A DNA stretch of 64,000 nucleotides from Candidatus Rifleibacteriota bacterium (GTDB lineage Bacteria; Muiribacteriota; Ozemobacteria; Ozemobacterales; Ozemobacteraceae), in NCBI GenBank assembly GCA_018818125.1, contig JAHISQ010000156.1:1-64000 (forward strand), read 5' to 3'. The position numbers and the translations under genes were made by a program. This document shows, in pieces, positions 42,669 to 51,821 of the stretch; the first letter of the stretch is position 1, and each line of letters opens with the position of its first letter. The notes beneath the pieces are model-generated. The model saw nothing but the letters and a program-made list of their open reading frames with translations. It did not search any database and had not been told where the DNA came from.

Positions 42669-45600
42669 ATGAGCACAAACTATGAAAACAGAATTGCCCT
42701 GAACCCGGCTCTTATTGTAGGCCTGGGCGGCACAGGCAAGAAGTCATTGATTAATTTCAAAGAAACCTTTCTCAACAGCCCACAGATCAAAAAAGCTTAT
42801 GCACTTTCGGGTGGAAAAGAACCGGTACTCCCTGATTTCATTGATCTGTTGTGCATTGATACCGACATTTTTGACGCCAGTCAGTCAGAGGAAGAAGAAA
42901 AAACATCTGCTAAACTGACCGAAAGCGAATATCATCAGATTAACATTCAAAATGCAGGTCAGATAACAGGCAATCTTGACTCTGACACATATAACTACCT
43001 ATATGAGTGGTTTCCGCAGAAGCTTAAAAACCACATCGGCCAGATAAGTCAGGGTGCGCATCAATTTCGATTCACCGGCCGTTTTGGAGTTTTTGTTGAT
43101 GTTCAGAAGATTTTTCAACAGATCAAAACCAAAATGAGCAAGATTATGGCTCGCAGCAATGTGAACCAGGATGACATAATCGTGCCGCTCACCAACAAGC
43201 AGGGCCAGATTCTTACTCCAGAATTCTACATTGTCGGCTCACTGTGCGGCGGTTCTGGCGCCGGCATGTTTCTTGACGTTGCTTATCTCATGAAAATGGC
43301 CTACTACCAGCTTTCTGGTGGGCGCGGAAAACCCAGCATCATAGGAATAATGCTGACGCCAGAGGCGTTTACACAGATCGCCATCGACCCAAACATTAAC
43401 TCTACCGGCCGTCTCGAAGGTAATGGTTATGCATCTCTGGTAGAGACTTTTTACTTCATGAACAAAGAACATTTTGCGCATGGAAAAAGCGCCAAAGATA
43501 TCATCAACCAGGATCGCCGCAACAAATTTATGGTGAATTTTGGGCCGATTGGCAAAAGCAATGACTCAACAACATTTGGTGCTGTCTGCGAAGAAACACC
43601 ATTCGACCAGTGTTATCTTCTCGGAACCAGCAACCAGGATGACATACCCACCTATTATGCCATAGCTTCGGAGTTTATCTTCACCAAACTGGCCACTCAG
43701 ATGCGCCAGGCACAGAATTCAATGCTCGACAACGCTTCGCAGATTCTTGGGCAGCTTAGCTCAGACCTTGAGGGAAAGCAGCTCAAATGTTTCAGCTCTG
43801 CCGGATTTAAAAGCTTCTACTACCCGCTTGACGTCATCAGAGAGCTCTACACCTATAAACTGTCGATGGATCTGACTTACTGGCTACGTCTCTCTATGGA
43901 TCGCATTCTTATCGACTCCATGGTTCAGGAATTCGCCGAAAACAATCCCGGCAAGGTTGACCTGACCCCTGAAGCACTGTTTACAATGACCAAGAATGTC
44001 ATCGACCGCAAGCAATACTGGGACAACCCGATGTTCCATACCATGCGCACCACCAGCAAGCAAAAAGAAGGTGAATCAGCCTCGCACTTTATTTTGCGTC
44101 AGATTGAAGAAATGAACCAGAACCGGGTCAAAAAGGACGAGATCAGGTCTAAGGTCAAAGTCAACTTTGAACAGGCTGCGGTTCAAACGGGCGAACATCT
44201 GCTTGCAAGAGTCATAGAAATTATCAACAATCCTGATCTTGGTGCTCATATAGCGATAGATTTTTTGACCTCTTTTGAAAAGTATCTCATTCGCTACCCC
44301 CGCGAAATTCTCAGTCGCAAGGTGCAGGAAATAAAAATTCGCCTCGACAAGGAACAACGCGAGTATCGCGAGATCAGCAACCGCTTGAAAGAACGTCTCA
44401 GCGGCTTTGCGGGCTTAGGCGGAAAGCTTATGGAGCTGGGCACGGTATTGCGCATGACCGATCTCAACGAGGAGCGTGACAAGCTGCTCAAAGAAGCCAA
44501 AGAAGCAGTTGACATGGAATACGAGATGTTCTGCATTGGCTGTGCAGAGGATTATCTCAAATTTCTTACCATGCAGAGTCAGTCGATAAAAAAACAGGTA
44601 GAAGTTTTCTCGACCAAGCTCACACGCATTTCAAAAGACGGTATGATCGAGCGCCAGTATGAGCAGTGCCTCGACCGCATCAAACCTTACTCAAAAGTTC
44701 AGAACTTCATCAGAACCTACATTTTCGAAGATCGCGATATCGAACCATTCTACAAATATCTGCTCGGCGACCTTTCAAATAACGATATTGAAGGCGATTT
44801 CCTGGTAAAAATTAATCTGGGCGAAAACTGGGATAAATATACAAACCCGGAAAGCAGTTCACTCGAAAAGGATATCGTAAAATACTGTCGCAGCATTGTA
44901 GAACGTCGTTTGTTTGGCGGCATCGAAGATTTCATTCACTGGAAAGATTCGGTGCGCAAAGGCTTCAAGAAAAGTCTTGTCGAAAGCCTTATGAACCAGG
45001 CAACTCCACTGATGACCCTCAACGATCGCGGAAACAACAGCACGCAACGCATGAACATAGTTACTCTAGGTATTGCCGATGAAAACAGTAAGCTCTCTGA
45101 AGAAATCAAAGATGCGCTGCGCAAAGGTGACATCGGAGTTACCATCGCACAAACCCGCAATCCATATGAGATAAGCCTGCTGCAGACTCTGCATGGCATT
45201 GCGCCATACAACATCAGCGCGATCACACAGTGGCATAACCTGTATCGCCAGAACAACGCCAAGATTAACTGTCATGCAATTCTTACCAACGATGCTTACC
45301 CGATTCTGTGGTCAAGTTATGGACTCATTCCGGCCAAAAAGCTCGAAGAGCACTACATGGTATATTTGCTGCTGCGCTACGAAATGTTTTCAGATGTCGG
45401 CTCAACCAGGCATGGCATTGAATATAACAACGAGCTGGTTCAGTTCGAACTTTGGTATCAACAGGATAAGGCGCAACCTATTGGCCGCACCATCACCCAG
45501 ATGTTCGATTATCTCAAAAACAACACTATGGGCATTTACTTGATTAGAAGCGTCTATAGCGAATACTGGAAATCACTACCGTTCCCGAAACAGCGGGAAA

Positions 45601-45824
45601 TAGTGAGCAAATACCTGCCAATGATGACCGAGAAGGTACAACAGGTTGAAGAATCTATTGAAGAAGAAATTAAAAAGAATCACGAAGTCAGCGCCGCCAG
45701 TGATGAGCTGTTGTCGATCAAGCGGGGTATTCTCAAAATTCTTCAGGATTACAACGAGCAGTTCGAGCATATTCTAAGTCAGCGCCCGGGCGGCATTGTC
45801 AACGCAGATTCTGAAGCCAGCTGA
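42669..45824 (+). CDS. Tubulin_2-type large GTPase-fold protein
   Basis: A 1051-aa cytoplasmic protein. The N-terminal part has ALIVGLGGTGKKSL (residues 14-27), a nucleotide-binding loop, FIDLLCIDTD near 57-66, and FYIVGSLCGGSGAGMFLDVAYLM near 184-206, where GGSGAG corresponds to the tubulin/FtsZ signature GGTGSG. This combination and size fit the Pfam Tubulin_2 family (PF13809). The rest (330-1050) is helical with coiled-coil segments, for example around residues 560-660. The family is little studied; members often sit next to vWA proteins, as here. It is the first gene of the cluster. Polymerisation is possible but not shown. Confidence 0.85.
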   Translation: MSTNYENRIALNPALIVGLGGTGKKSLINFKETFLNSPQIKKAYALSGGKEPVLPDFIDLLCIDTDIFDASQSEEEEKTSAKLTESEYHQINIQNAGQITGNLDSDTYNYLYEWFPQKLKNHIGQISQGAHQFRFTGRFGVFVDVQKIFQQIKTKMSKIMARSNVNQDDIIVPLTNKQGQILTPEFYIVGSLCGGSGAGMFLDVAYLMKMAYYQLSGGRGKPSIIGIMLTPEAFTQIAIDPNINSTGRLEGNGYASLVETFYFMNKEHFAHGKSAKDIINQDRRNKFMVNFGPIGKSNDSTTFGAVCEETPFDQCYLLGTSNQDDIPTYYAIASEFIFTKLATQMRQAQNSMLDNASQILGQLSSDLEGKQLKCFSSAGFKSFYYPLDVIRELYTYKLSMDLTYWLRLSMDRILIDSMVQEFAENNPGKVDLTPEALFTMTKNVIDRKQYWDNPMFHTMRTTSKQKEGESASHFILRQIEEMNQNRVKKDEIRSKVKVNFEQAAVQTGEHLLARVIEIINNPDLGAHIAIDFLTSFEKYLIRYPREILSRKVQEIKIRLDKEQREYREISNRLKERLSGFAGLGGKLMELGTVLRMTDLNEERDKLLKEAKEAVDMEYEMFCIGCAEDYLKFLTMQSQSIKKQVEVFSTKLTRISKDGMIERQYEQCLDRIKPYSKVQNFIRTYIFEDRDIEPFYKYLLGDLSNNDIEGDFLVKINLGENWDKYTNPESSSLEKDIVKYCRSIVERRLFGGIEDFIHWKDSVRKGFKKSLVESLMNQATPLMTLNDRGNNSTQRMNIVTLGIADENSKLSEEIKDALRKGDIGVTIAQTRNPYEISLLQTLHGIAPYNISAITQWHNLYRQNNAKINCHAILTNDAYPILWSSYGLIPAKKLEEHYMVYLLLRYEMFSDVGSTRHGIEYNNELVQFELWYQQDKAQPIGRTITQMFDYLKNNTMGIYLIRSVYSEYWKSLPFPKQREIVSKYLPMMTEKVQQVEESIEEEIKKNHEVSAASDELLSIKRGILKILQDYNEQFEHILSQRPGGIVNADSEAS

Positions 45825-45896
45825 ACGCGGCAAACACGATAAAGGTAGCCATAGACAGCAGATGTACTTTTCTAATAACATTTTGAGGACAGACAA

Positions 45897-46943
45897 ATGG
45901 TTGAAATAGCTCCCGGAAGTGAAAGACTAAGAATTCCAGTCGGGAAGTATCTGTTGTTTCTATTCATTATTCTTCTGCTGTTGATTGGCTTGCTCTGGTA
46001 TCTTCTCTCTTCAAATTATGGCGCGCAGAACAGCTTTCTTGAGAGCCTCAGGCGTTATCTGTCTTTTTTCAGCTCTTATCACCCCAATCTGCAACCAGAA
46101 GACGACTTCAACACTGCATTGCGAATTCATGGCTTTGAACGCGACGAAGCCCGCAAATTTCGTCTGTTTGTCTCTGTCACCGACAAAGATGGCAGTCCGG
46201 TAAAAGTCCTTAATGCAAGCGATGTCAAGCTGAAGGTGGTCAGCAACAGCGGGCAGGATCTTGACGCCAGAATAGACCGCGCCCGCCCACTGCACATGTA
46301 CTCCGAGTGGGCTGCTCCTATCAGTTTCACTTCGGTCATGGACTATTCTGGCAGCATGTTTCCCCAGGATCTAACCGCCATTGAGACCAACTACTCAGCA
46401 CTGATAAACCAGATCAGTCTGCCATTATCTGCATCTGTAGTAAAGTTTAACAGCCGGGTTCACGACATTCTTGAGCTTTCAGAAGATCGCCAGGAAATTA
46501 TTGCCGCCATACAAAAGCGCATCAAACTCGAAAACACTGCGTTGTTTGACGGAATCAGTCGTGGCATAGAAAAAGTTCAATCCCGCCCACACCTGCGTTT
46601 TATCATTCTTACAACCGATGGCAACGATAACGCCTCGACAGACTCCCTTGAAAGCGTGATCAAGCGATGTCAGACCCACAACATTGCGGTTTTTGTTTTT
46701 GGTTTTGGCTGGCTTGACATCAAAAATCTTCGCGACATCTCAGAGAGCACAGATGGCTATTATTCGTATGTACCAGACAGTTCAAAGCTCGATGAGTGGT
46801 TCCAAAAGATCGGTCAGATAATCAACAATGTGCAGGTAATCGAGTTTTCAACCAATGCCGATATGAATCAGCCCGGCAGCGTTGAGCTGAGTATTGATGC
46901 GGCTGGTCAGACCATGAAAAGAGTGCGAGTCTGGACCCAGTGA
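45897..46943 (+). CDS. Membrane-anchored von Willebrand factor A protein
   Basis: A 348-aa protein with one TM helix (about 18-38) and an extracytoplasmic vWA domain. The metal site is complete: DYSGS in SVMDYSGSMFP (DxSxS), a Thr later, and TDG in ILTTDGNDN. The segment between TM and vWA (70-135) is beta-like. GAGGA precedes the ATG. It follows the Tubulin_2 gene after 72 bp without a terminator and is in the same operon. vWA domains bind protein ligands through a divalent cation, so it may be the membrane receptor of the tubulin-like protein or of the exported TPR protein (inference). Confidence 0.87.
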   Translation: MVEIAPGSERLRIPVGKYLLFLFIILLLLIGLLWYLLSSNYGAQNSFLESLRRYLSFFSSYHPNLQPEDDFNTALRIHGFERDEARKFRLFVSVTDKDGSPVKVLNASDVKLKVVSNSGQDLDARIDRARPLHMYSEWAAPISFTSVMDYSGSMFPQDLTAIETNYSALINQISLPLSASVVKFNSRVHDILELSEDRQEIIAAIQKRIKLENTALFDGISRGIEKVQSRPHLRFIILTTDGNDNASTDSLESVIKRCQTHNIAVFVFGFGWLDIKNLRDISESTDGYYSYVPDSSKLDEWFQKIGQIINNVQVIEFSTNADMNQPGSVELSIDAAGQTMKRVRVWTQ

Positions 46944-46974
46944 GTTCACACGACCGTCTCGCCCCACTGAGCAG

Positions 46975-47001
46975 TGCTCTAATGACTGAACCTAAAGAGC
47001 A
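46975..47001. repeat. Inverted repeat, copy 2
   Basis: TGCTCT (46975-46980) faces AGAGCA (46996-47001) around AATGACTGAACCTAA, which repeats the AATGACT seen in the copy at 42481-42513. It lies in the leader between the vWA and TPR genes. Confidence 0.5.
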
Positions 47002-47056
47002 GTTTAATCCTGTAATGATCGAGTATAGCTTACATCCTGTGAACACTGCGGGAGAT

Positions 47057-47087
47057 GTGGCTCTAATTGTCAGCCCATAAGGGGCAC
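47057..47087. repeat. Inverted repeat, copy 3
   Basis: GTGGCTCT (47057-47064) faces AGGGGCAC (47080-47087) with one bulged G and two GU pairs, around AATTGTCAGCCCATA. The left arm is identical to the 42481 copy. It ends 33 nt before the GTG start of the exported TPR gene. Confidence 0.5.
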
Positions 47088-47119
47088 CTGAATTGAAATA
47101 GAACGGCGGAGGCAAAAAA

Positions 47120-50100
47120 GTGCGCAAACAATTTTCGCTTGTAATCATGTTACTGATAGTCTTACTGACAGGTGCGTTCTGCAGCCAGGCAAAGGCTGAG
47201 GTAAATTTTGATTTTGGCCTGCCCCTTTTTGGTTTCGAAGAGATACGCTTCGAAAAAAGCAAGCCCTCCGACTTCAATGTTCATCTTCTGAAAAAATTTA
47301 TGATCGAGCACGAAGGCGAATTATTACAGCAACTACACGGCATTAACCGCTGGTTCAGCCTCTTGCGACTTTCAGACGCACCGCGGCGCGATGAACTTAT
47401 AAAAGCAGGCAGCGACATTTTTTCAAGCGCTGGCAAAAAGAAGAGTAGCAACCGTGAAAAATTACTTGAAATTTTCTTTTTTGGCCTGCTTCTGAGTCAG
47501 GATCGGTCTCCAGACCCCGGCAATAAAAAAGATCAGGCCTACGAGGATCTGCTTATCGATGCCGAAGAACTGCTCGCAGAGGCTGGAGATTACTGGCTGA
47601 TCAAAGGTATCGTTTTTCATTTACTGCGCAATCGCCCCAATGATTATTTCACGCCAATGAAGCCGGAAGAAGACCTGAAACGCGCTCTAAGTATGATTCC
47701 TCGCACAGCGCACTACTATTTTGTGATGGGACAGGCATTTCGCTTTCTCGGCTCCATGGATTCGTCGCTGTTTTTATCGATTGCATCCTACGAAAGAGCT
47801 TCATCGCTTGATCCACGCAATCATAAACTGCAAAACGCTCTGCTGGGCATCTATATGGGTTTGCACGAAGATTATCAGGGTCTTGGCAAACAAGAACCCT
47901 TCTGGCTTGAAGAGGCTGTTTACAAGAAAATCCTCGCTATTTCGCCGCACAATCCCCACGCTCTCAACAATCTTGGCTATCTTTACGCTGAATACGGCGT
48001 AAATTCCAAGGAGGCACAGGAGCTTTGTCAGCGCGCATCCGACATTAATCCCGAGAATCCCGGCTTTCACGACAGTCTTGGCTGGGCGGCCTTTAAAAAC
48101 CACGATTACAAAAAGGCAGAGGAAGAGCTGAATAAATCTCTGGCAATCAAAAAAAATGTGTATGAGCCTCACTATCACCTGGGAACCGTTTATTACGCTA
48201 CCGGACAAACCGAAAAGGCTGCCGAACATTACGAACAAGCTATCGCTATCAAACCTGATGCGGTTGAAGCACTGAATAATCTGGCTTATCTTTACATTGA
48301 ACAGAATCGAAAATTAAGCGAAGCCATGAATATGGCTAAATCAGCGGTAAAACTTGAACCCAACAACGCCTCATACATCGACACACTCGGCTGGGCTTAT
48401 TACCGCCTTGGCAAGCTCGACACAGCGCTCCCGCTGTTGCTCAAGGCAGCGCAAATCGCACCTGGCCAGGGTGAAATTCTTCTGCATATCGGGCGCGTAT
48501 ATCTTGACCTCAATGACTTCGATCAGGCGCTCAGCTATTTAAAAGAGGCCTACAAAGAAGATCCCAAGCTCGATGATCCTGACAACTCTCTTTATGTGGC
48601 AATCAGACTCAAGAACTACCACAAGGCCCTGGCTGATTATCACAACATCTTTGGCGAGAATGCCGATCGCAATAAAATAAACAACATCCTGATGGGCATT
48701 GCCAGAATGTATCAGGAGGAAAAGCTTTTCGATAAAGCGATCGAAATCACCAAGCTCTGTTCAGAAATCAAGAACGGCGAAAAGTCTTTGAAGGAGCCGT
48801 TGTTCAGCAGCTATAAGCTCGCTGACGATGCAAAGCCCCAAATTACTGTTGCTGAAAACGAAAGCGAAACAGAGGCACTTATTCCTCCTGGCGAGAATGT
48901 AGCAACAGCAGTTGAAACGCCTGTTGACGCAAACACTGAAAGCAATCTCGAAGCAGCTGAAAAAACAGAAGAAACAACAGAAACTTCAGACAAAAAACTA
49001 TTCGCCGGACTGCCACCGGTAACTGGTCACCCGATCGCCCTAGCCTTTGGGCCGCGATTTTTCGAACAGATTCAGACATTTCTGCCGGGTATGAATGCAT
49101 TTGCCGGCAAGTCTGTTACCGTCTTCATAGATAAATTCAGACGCCTCGGCAAAACAGCTGTTATTCGTATCGAGTCAAAAGACACTTCAGGAAAAATAAT
49201 GATGACACTCGTCAGTGATTTTTTCTGCCAGCTCAGTGGCGTGCCAGAACCCACAAAGAACGATACAACGACAAAATTCACCTTCAAGAGCAAACGACAG
49301 ATGTTTATGCAGGCAGAAGGCAACTCGCTTTACATCAGTGCCAGCCCCTTCAAGGACAGCGCGTCAATAGACCTGCTGAAAACGGTTCTGAAGTATGACG
49401 AGAACAATTTTGCAGCGATAATCTACGACTGGCAGGCGATAAGCAAGCTGTTGCCGAGTTTTGTGCGCCCATTTATCGCAAACCCGTTCCGACCATTCAT
49501 AAAAATATATACCAGGTACACCTACGAAAACGGCAATCTTAACGAATTCTCGACCATTACTACGGGAAAAACTGAAAATGAAGCCTTCATGCGCAGCTTT
49601 GCCAGAGAACTCTTCGGCTTCAAGATTTTTACCGGCAAAATTGGTATCGAAAGCACGATCAGAGTCCGCTACGACAAGGACATTATCTACGTTTCAACTG
49701 ATTTTGAGCAGGTTGACAAGTTTGTTCAGAAACGCCTGAAAATTATCAACCCGATTCTGATGCGCCTGATTATGAGATATTTAGACCACACCAGATGCTT
49801 TTTGAACCGCATGTTTTATAGTTTAGAACAGATCAACACCTGCCCCAATGGAGGCAAGACACATGTTGATGCTCAAACGGGTATTGTAACCTGTTCAGAT
49901 CATGTCATGGCACCGGCGATTGCCGTTTTTATGAACGCGGCAAACTCCTGCAAGTTCAGCTGCATGCGTCTGAACAAAATCTTAGAGAGCAGCAAAGTCA
50001 ATGATCTCAGCAGCGCCGATCTCGAAAAACTTGCTGACGAAATGGGGATACCCCTTTGCCCGGACTCAGGCAGCTGGTCAAAAAAGAGCGGTGAACCGGT

Positions 50101-50125
50101 TAAATGCTCTCATCATGAAAATTGA
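47120..50125 (+). CDS. Large exported TPR protein with CPxxG-type C-terminal motifs
   Basis: The GTG start has GGCGGAGG upstream and a signal peptide (residues 1-26, LIVLLTGAFCSQAKA). Residues 60-200 are helical, 200-560 hold about nine TPR units (for example HNPHALNNLGYLYAEYG, DAVEALNNLAYLYIEQ). A Thr/Glu-rich linker follows (585-625). A C-terminal domain (630-920) has alternating strands (SVTVFIDKFRRLGKTAVIRIE). Near the end are two similar Cys motifs: CPNGGKTHVDAQTG...TCSDH and CPDSGSW...KCSHH, of the CPxxG...CS(D/H)H type that may bind metal or form disulphides. It belongs to the Tubulin_2/vWA region but is preceded by repeats 2 and 3, so it may have its own regulation. Confidence 0.82.
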   Translation: MRKQFSLVIMLLIVLLTGAFCSQAKAEVNFDFGLPLFGFEEIRFEKSKPSDFNVHLLKKFMIEHEGELLQQLHGINRWFSLLRLSDAPRRDELIKAGSDIFSSAGKKKSSNREKLLEIFFFGLLLSQDRSPDPGNKKDQAYEDLLIDAEELLAEAGDYWLIKGIVFHLLRNRPNDYFTPMKPEEDLKRALSMIPRTAHYYFVMGQAFRFLGSMDSSLFLSIASYERASSLDPRNHKLQNALLGIYMGLHEDYQGLGKQEPFWLEEAVYKKILAISPHNPHALNNLGYLYAEYGVNSKEAQELCQRASDINPENPGFHDSLGWAAFKNHDYKKAEEELNKSLAIKKNVYEPHYHLGTVYYATGQTEKAAEHYEQAIAIKPDAVEALNNLAYLYIEQNRKLSEAMNMAKSAVKLEPNNASYIDTLGWAYYRLGKLDTALPLLLKAAQIAPGQGEILLHIGRVYLDLNDFDQALSYLKEAYKEDPKLDDPDNSLYVAIRLKNYHKALADYHNIFGENADRNKINNILMGIARMYQEEKLFDKAIEITKLCSEIKNGEKSLKEPLFSSYKLADDAKPQITVAENESETEALIPPGENVATAVETPVDANTESNLEAAEKTEETTETSDKKLFAGLPPVTGHPIALAFGPRFFEQIQTFLPGMNAFAGKSVTVFIDKFRRLGKTAVIRIESKDTSGKIMMTLVSDFFCQLSGVPEPTKNDTTTKFTFKSKRQMFMQAEGNSLYISASPFKDSASIDLLKTVLKYDENNFAAIIYDWQAISKLLPSFVRPFIANPFRPFIKIYTRYTYENGNLNEFSTITTGKTENEAFMRSFARELFGFKIFTGKIGIESTIRVRYDKDIIYVSTDFEQVDKFVQKRLKIINPILMRLIMRYLDHTRCFLNRMFYSLEQINTCPNGGKTHVDAQTGIVTCSDHVMAPAIAVFMNAANSCKFSCMRLNKILESSKVNDLSSADLEKLADEMGIPLCPDSGSWSKKSGEPVKCSHHEN

Positions 50126-50185
50126 GTTTGCTTTTTTTGCTAAAATGTTCTATTAACAATAAGAATCCATTCGGAGGTAAGAAAA

Positions 50186-50404
50186 ATGCCTGCTATAAAT
50201 ATCCAGGATAATATTCTTCAGTATTTGAAAGACAAAAGAGAACTTGTTAAGATTTTTTTGATGAAAGGCTTTCAGATTCAGGGTACCATCCTTGATTTTG
50301 ATACCTTCGTAGTTTTACTCGAATCAGAGGGTAAAAAGCAGCTCATTTACAAGCACGCCGTTTCGACCATCCAATTGCCAGATAATTTTAATCTGCCCGA
50401 CTGA
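50186..50404 (+). CDS. hfq: RNA chaperone Hfq
   Basis: A 72-aa Sm-like protein with both Hfq motifs. Sm1 is VKIFLMKGFQIQGTILDFDTFVVLLESEG and Sm2 is LIYKHAVSTI, with the proximal-face YKHA. The N-terminal NIQDNILQYLKDK is typical. It has no long C-terminal tail. CGGAGG precedes the ATG. A weak promoter (TTGCTT-17-TATTAA, 50128-50156) may allow independent expression, otherwise it is read through from the TPR gene. A candidate small RNA follows just downstream. Confidence 0.95.
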   Translation: MPAINIQDNILQYLKDKRELVKIFLMKGFQIQGTILDFDTFVVLLESEGKKQLIYKHAVSTIQLPDNFNLPD

Positions 50405-50426
50405 GAATAGTTATCCAGGATAAGAA

Positions 50427-50456
50427 GGCCGCCCCTTGTAGGGCGGTCTTTTTTCT
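50427..50456 (+). terminator. Intrinsic terminator after hfq
   Basis: Stem GGCCGCCC (50427-50434) with GGGCGGTC (50441-50448), one GU pair, followed by TTTTTTC. Confidence 0.88.
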
Positions 50457-50572
50457 TTTCTGGTTTTGTGTCATGTACAAAGATTAAGCAGTAAGATTGT
50501 TCATTTTTTAAACACAAGCAAAGGCACGTCTGTATAATTATTTATCAATAGAGACTTTGCAAAGGAGATAAT

Positions 50573-50683
50573 GTGCAAAATCGCTTAAATAGGGGCCGCC
50601 AAAAGTTGGCACAACTATTGCATATGTATTCACAACACTGCACGATTCATTCGTCAGTTGTCTTCAATCATTCCTTTCCTTGA
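50573..50683 (+). CDS. Short ORF with strong ribosome binding site
   Basis: AAGGAG at 50561-50566 precedes GTG (50573), opening 36 codons (VQNRLNRGRQKLAQLLHMYS and on, basic at first then His/Ser-rich), stopping just before the terminator. The ATG two bases earlier gives only MCKIA before a stop. A regulatory leader peptide or a real small protein is possible; no homologue is recognised. Confidence 0.3.
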   Translation: MQNRLNRGRQKLAQLLHMYSQHCTIHSSVVFNHSFP

Positions 50684-50688
50684 TCAAG

Positions 50689-50715
50689 GGCTACGGTTTA
50701 GTGGCCTTTTTTTTT
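50689..50715 (+). terminator. Intrinsic terminator with long T-run
   Basis: GGCTAC (50689-50694) pairs with GTGGCC (50701-50706), one GU, with flanking A/T extension, followed by nine T. It ends 36 bp before the deacetylase gene. Confidence 0.75.
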
Positions 50716-50750
50716 GCCAATTTTATGATATATTCTCTACAGGAAAACCT

Positions 50751-51803
50751 ATGAAAAAACACATTATACTGACCCTTGCACTAATATTTATCAGTTTCAC
50801 CGTCAACCTGGCCGCTCGCACTGATATCGCCGGGTTCTGCTATCACCAGATTGAGCCTGTAGCCAGCGGTAAATTCTCGCTTTCGCTCGAAAAATTCACA
50901 GCGCAGCTCGAATATCTGCATCAGCGCAGCTACAAGACCCTTAACTCCGAAGAACTGCTCGCAGCACTGGCATCAGACGGCCCACAGATCGACAAATCCG
51001 TTATAATAACCTTTGACGACGGTTTTCTAAACGTATATAACTACGCTTTTCCGGTAATGAAAAAATTTGGATTCAAGGGTATTGTCTGCATTTATCCGTC
51101 TTTTATTGGCTCAAAGAGCGCAATGAGCTGGCAACAACTCCAAGAGCTTATTGATGCCGGATGGAGTGTCGAATGCCATTCAATGAGCCATTCAAATCTT
51201 GCCTCACATTATGCAGACCTCGAACTCGAGAAAAAGTTTTTAGACAAGGAAATAATCGCTTCCAGGGATATCATTGAAAATCGACTCAAGAACAAGGTCA
51301 GATTTATGGTCTGGCCGTATGGCGTGTATACAGACCGCACCTTAAAGCTCGTTCGTGACTCCGGCTTCGCCGGTGCCATCACTGTCGATGGCGGCGCCAG
51401 TTACAAGGGGCTATCGCCCTACCAGGTCAAGCGCCAGGTTATCTATTCCACTGATGATATGAACAAATTTCTCATCAGATTCGGCATGAGTGCTCTCCCG
51501 GCTTCGCAGCAGTATCCTGAGCCCGGGCAGGTGGTTGCACAGCTCGCCACCTTTACCTGTCGTCTCGATGATCTTGCCGATTATTCACCCGAGAAGTACG
51601 TTCTCAACGCCAAGGTAACCGGCAAAAAAGTAGACTTCAGCTTTGATGCAAAAACCCGCATTCTTACAGGTAAAATCAGTTCAGCGTTCAAGCCTGGCAA
51701 CTATTTTATCGACATCTATCTTCGCGACAAGGCGACCGGAGTTACCGCGCAAAACGGCTGGCTGTTCAGCATTGCGGGCAAGAGCAGCAAAACCAGTTAT
51801 TAG
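50751..51803 (+). CDS. Exported polysaccharide deacetylase
   Basis: The ATG at 50751 (AGGA upstream) opens a signal peptide (MKKHIILTLALIFISFTVNLA). The NodB domain (25-240) has the metal ligands: VIITFDDGFLNVYN (Asp-Asp), ECHSMSHSNL (HxxxH) and RFMVWPYGVY. It acts on N-acetylated polysaccharides such as cell wall or biofilm polymers in the periplasm or outside. A beta-rich C-terminal part (260-345, with LDDLADYSPEKYVLNAKVTGKK) is additional and might bind glycan. An upstream in-frame extension overlaps the terminator and was rejected. Confidence 0.9.
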   Translation: MKKHIILTLALIFISFTVNLAARTDIAGFCYHQIEPVASGKFSLSLEKFTAQLEYLHQRSYKTLNSEELLAALASDGPQIDKSVIITFDDGFLNVYNYAFPVMKKFGFKGIVCIYPSFIGSKSAMSWQQLQELIDAGWSVECHSMSHSNLASHYADLELEKKFLDKEIIASRDIIENRLKNKVRFMVWPYGVYTDRTLKLVRDSGFAGAITVDGGASYKGLSPYQVKRQVIYSTDDMNKFLIRFGMSALPASQQYPEPGQVVAQLATFTCRLDDLADYSPEKYVLNAKVTGKKVDFSFDAKTRILTGKISSAFKPGNYFIDIYLRDKATGVTAQNGWLFSIAGKSSKTSY

Positions 51804-51821
51804 CAGCTATCAGGCAACTAA

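Larger units (their letters stand above)
50545..50715 (+). ncRNA. Candidate small RNA with embedded short ORF
   Basis: TATAAT at 50533-50538 (no clear -35) and a terminator with nine T at 50689-50715 bound about 170 nt between hfq and the deacetylase gene. Inside are small hairpins (GCCAA-AAG-TTGGC near 50602) and a ribosome binding site AAGGAGATA followed by ATG and GTG codons. The long U tail is of the type bound by Hfq. It could instead be a small mRNA. Confidence 0.4.
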
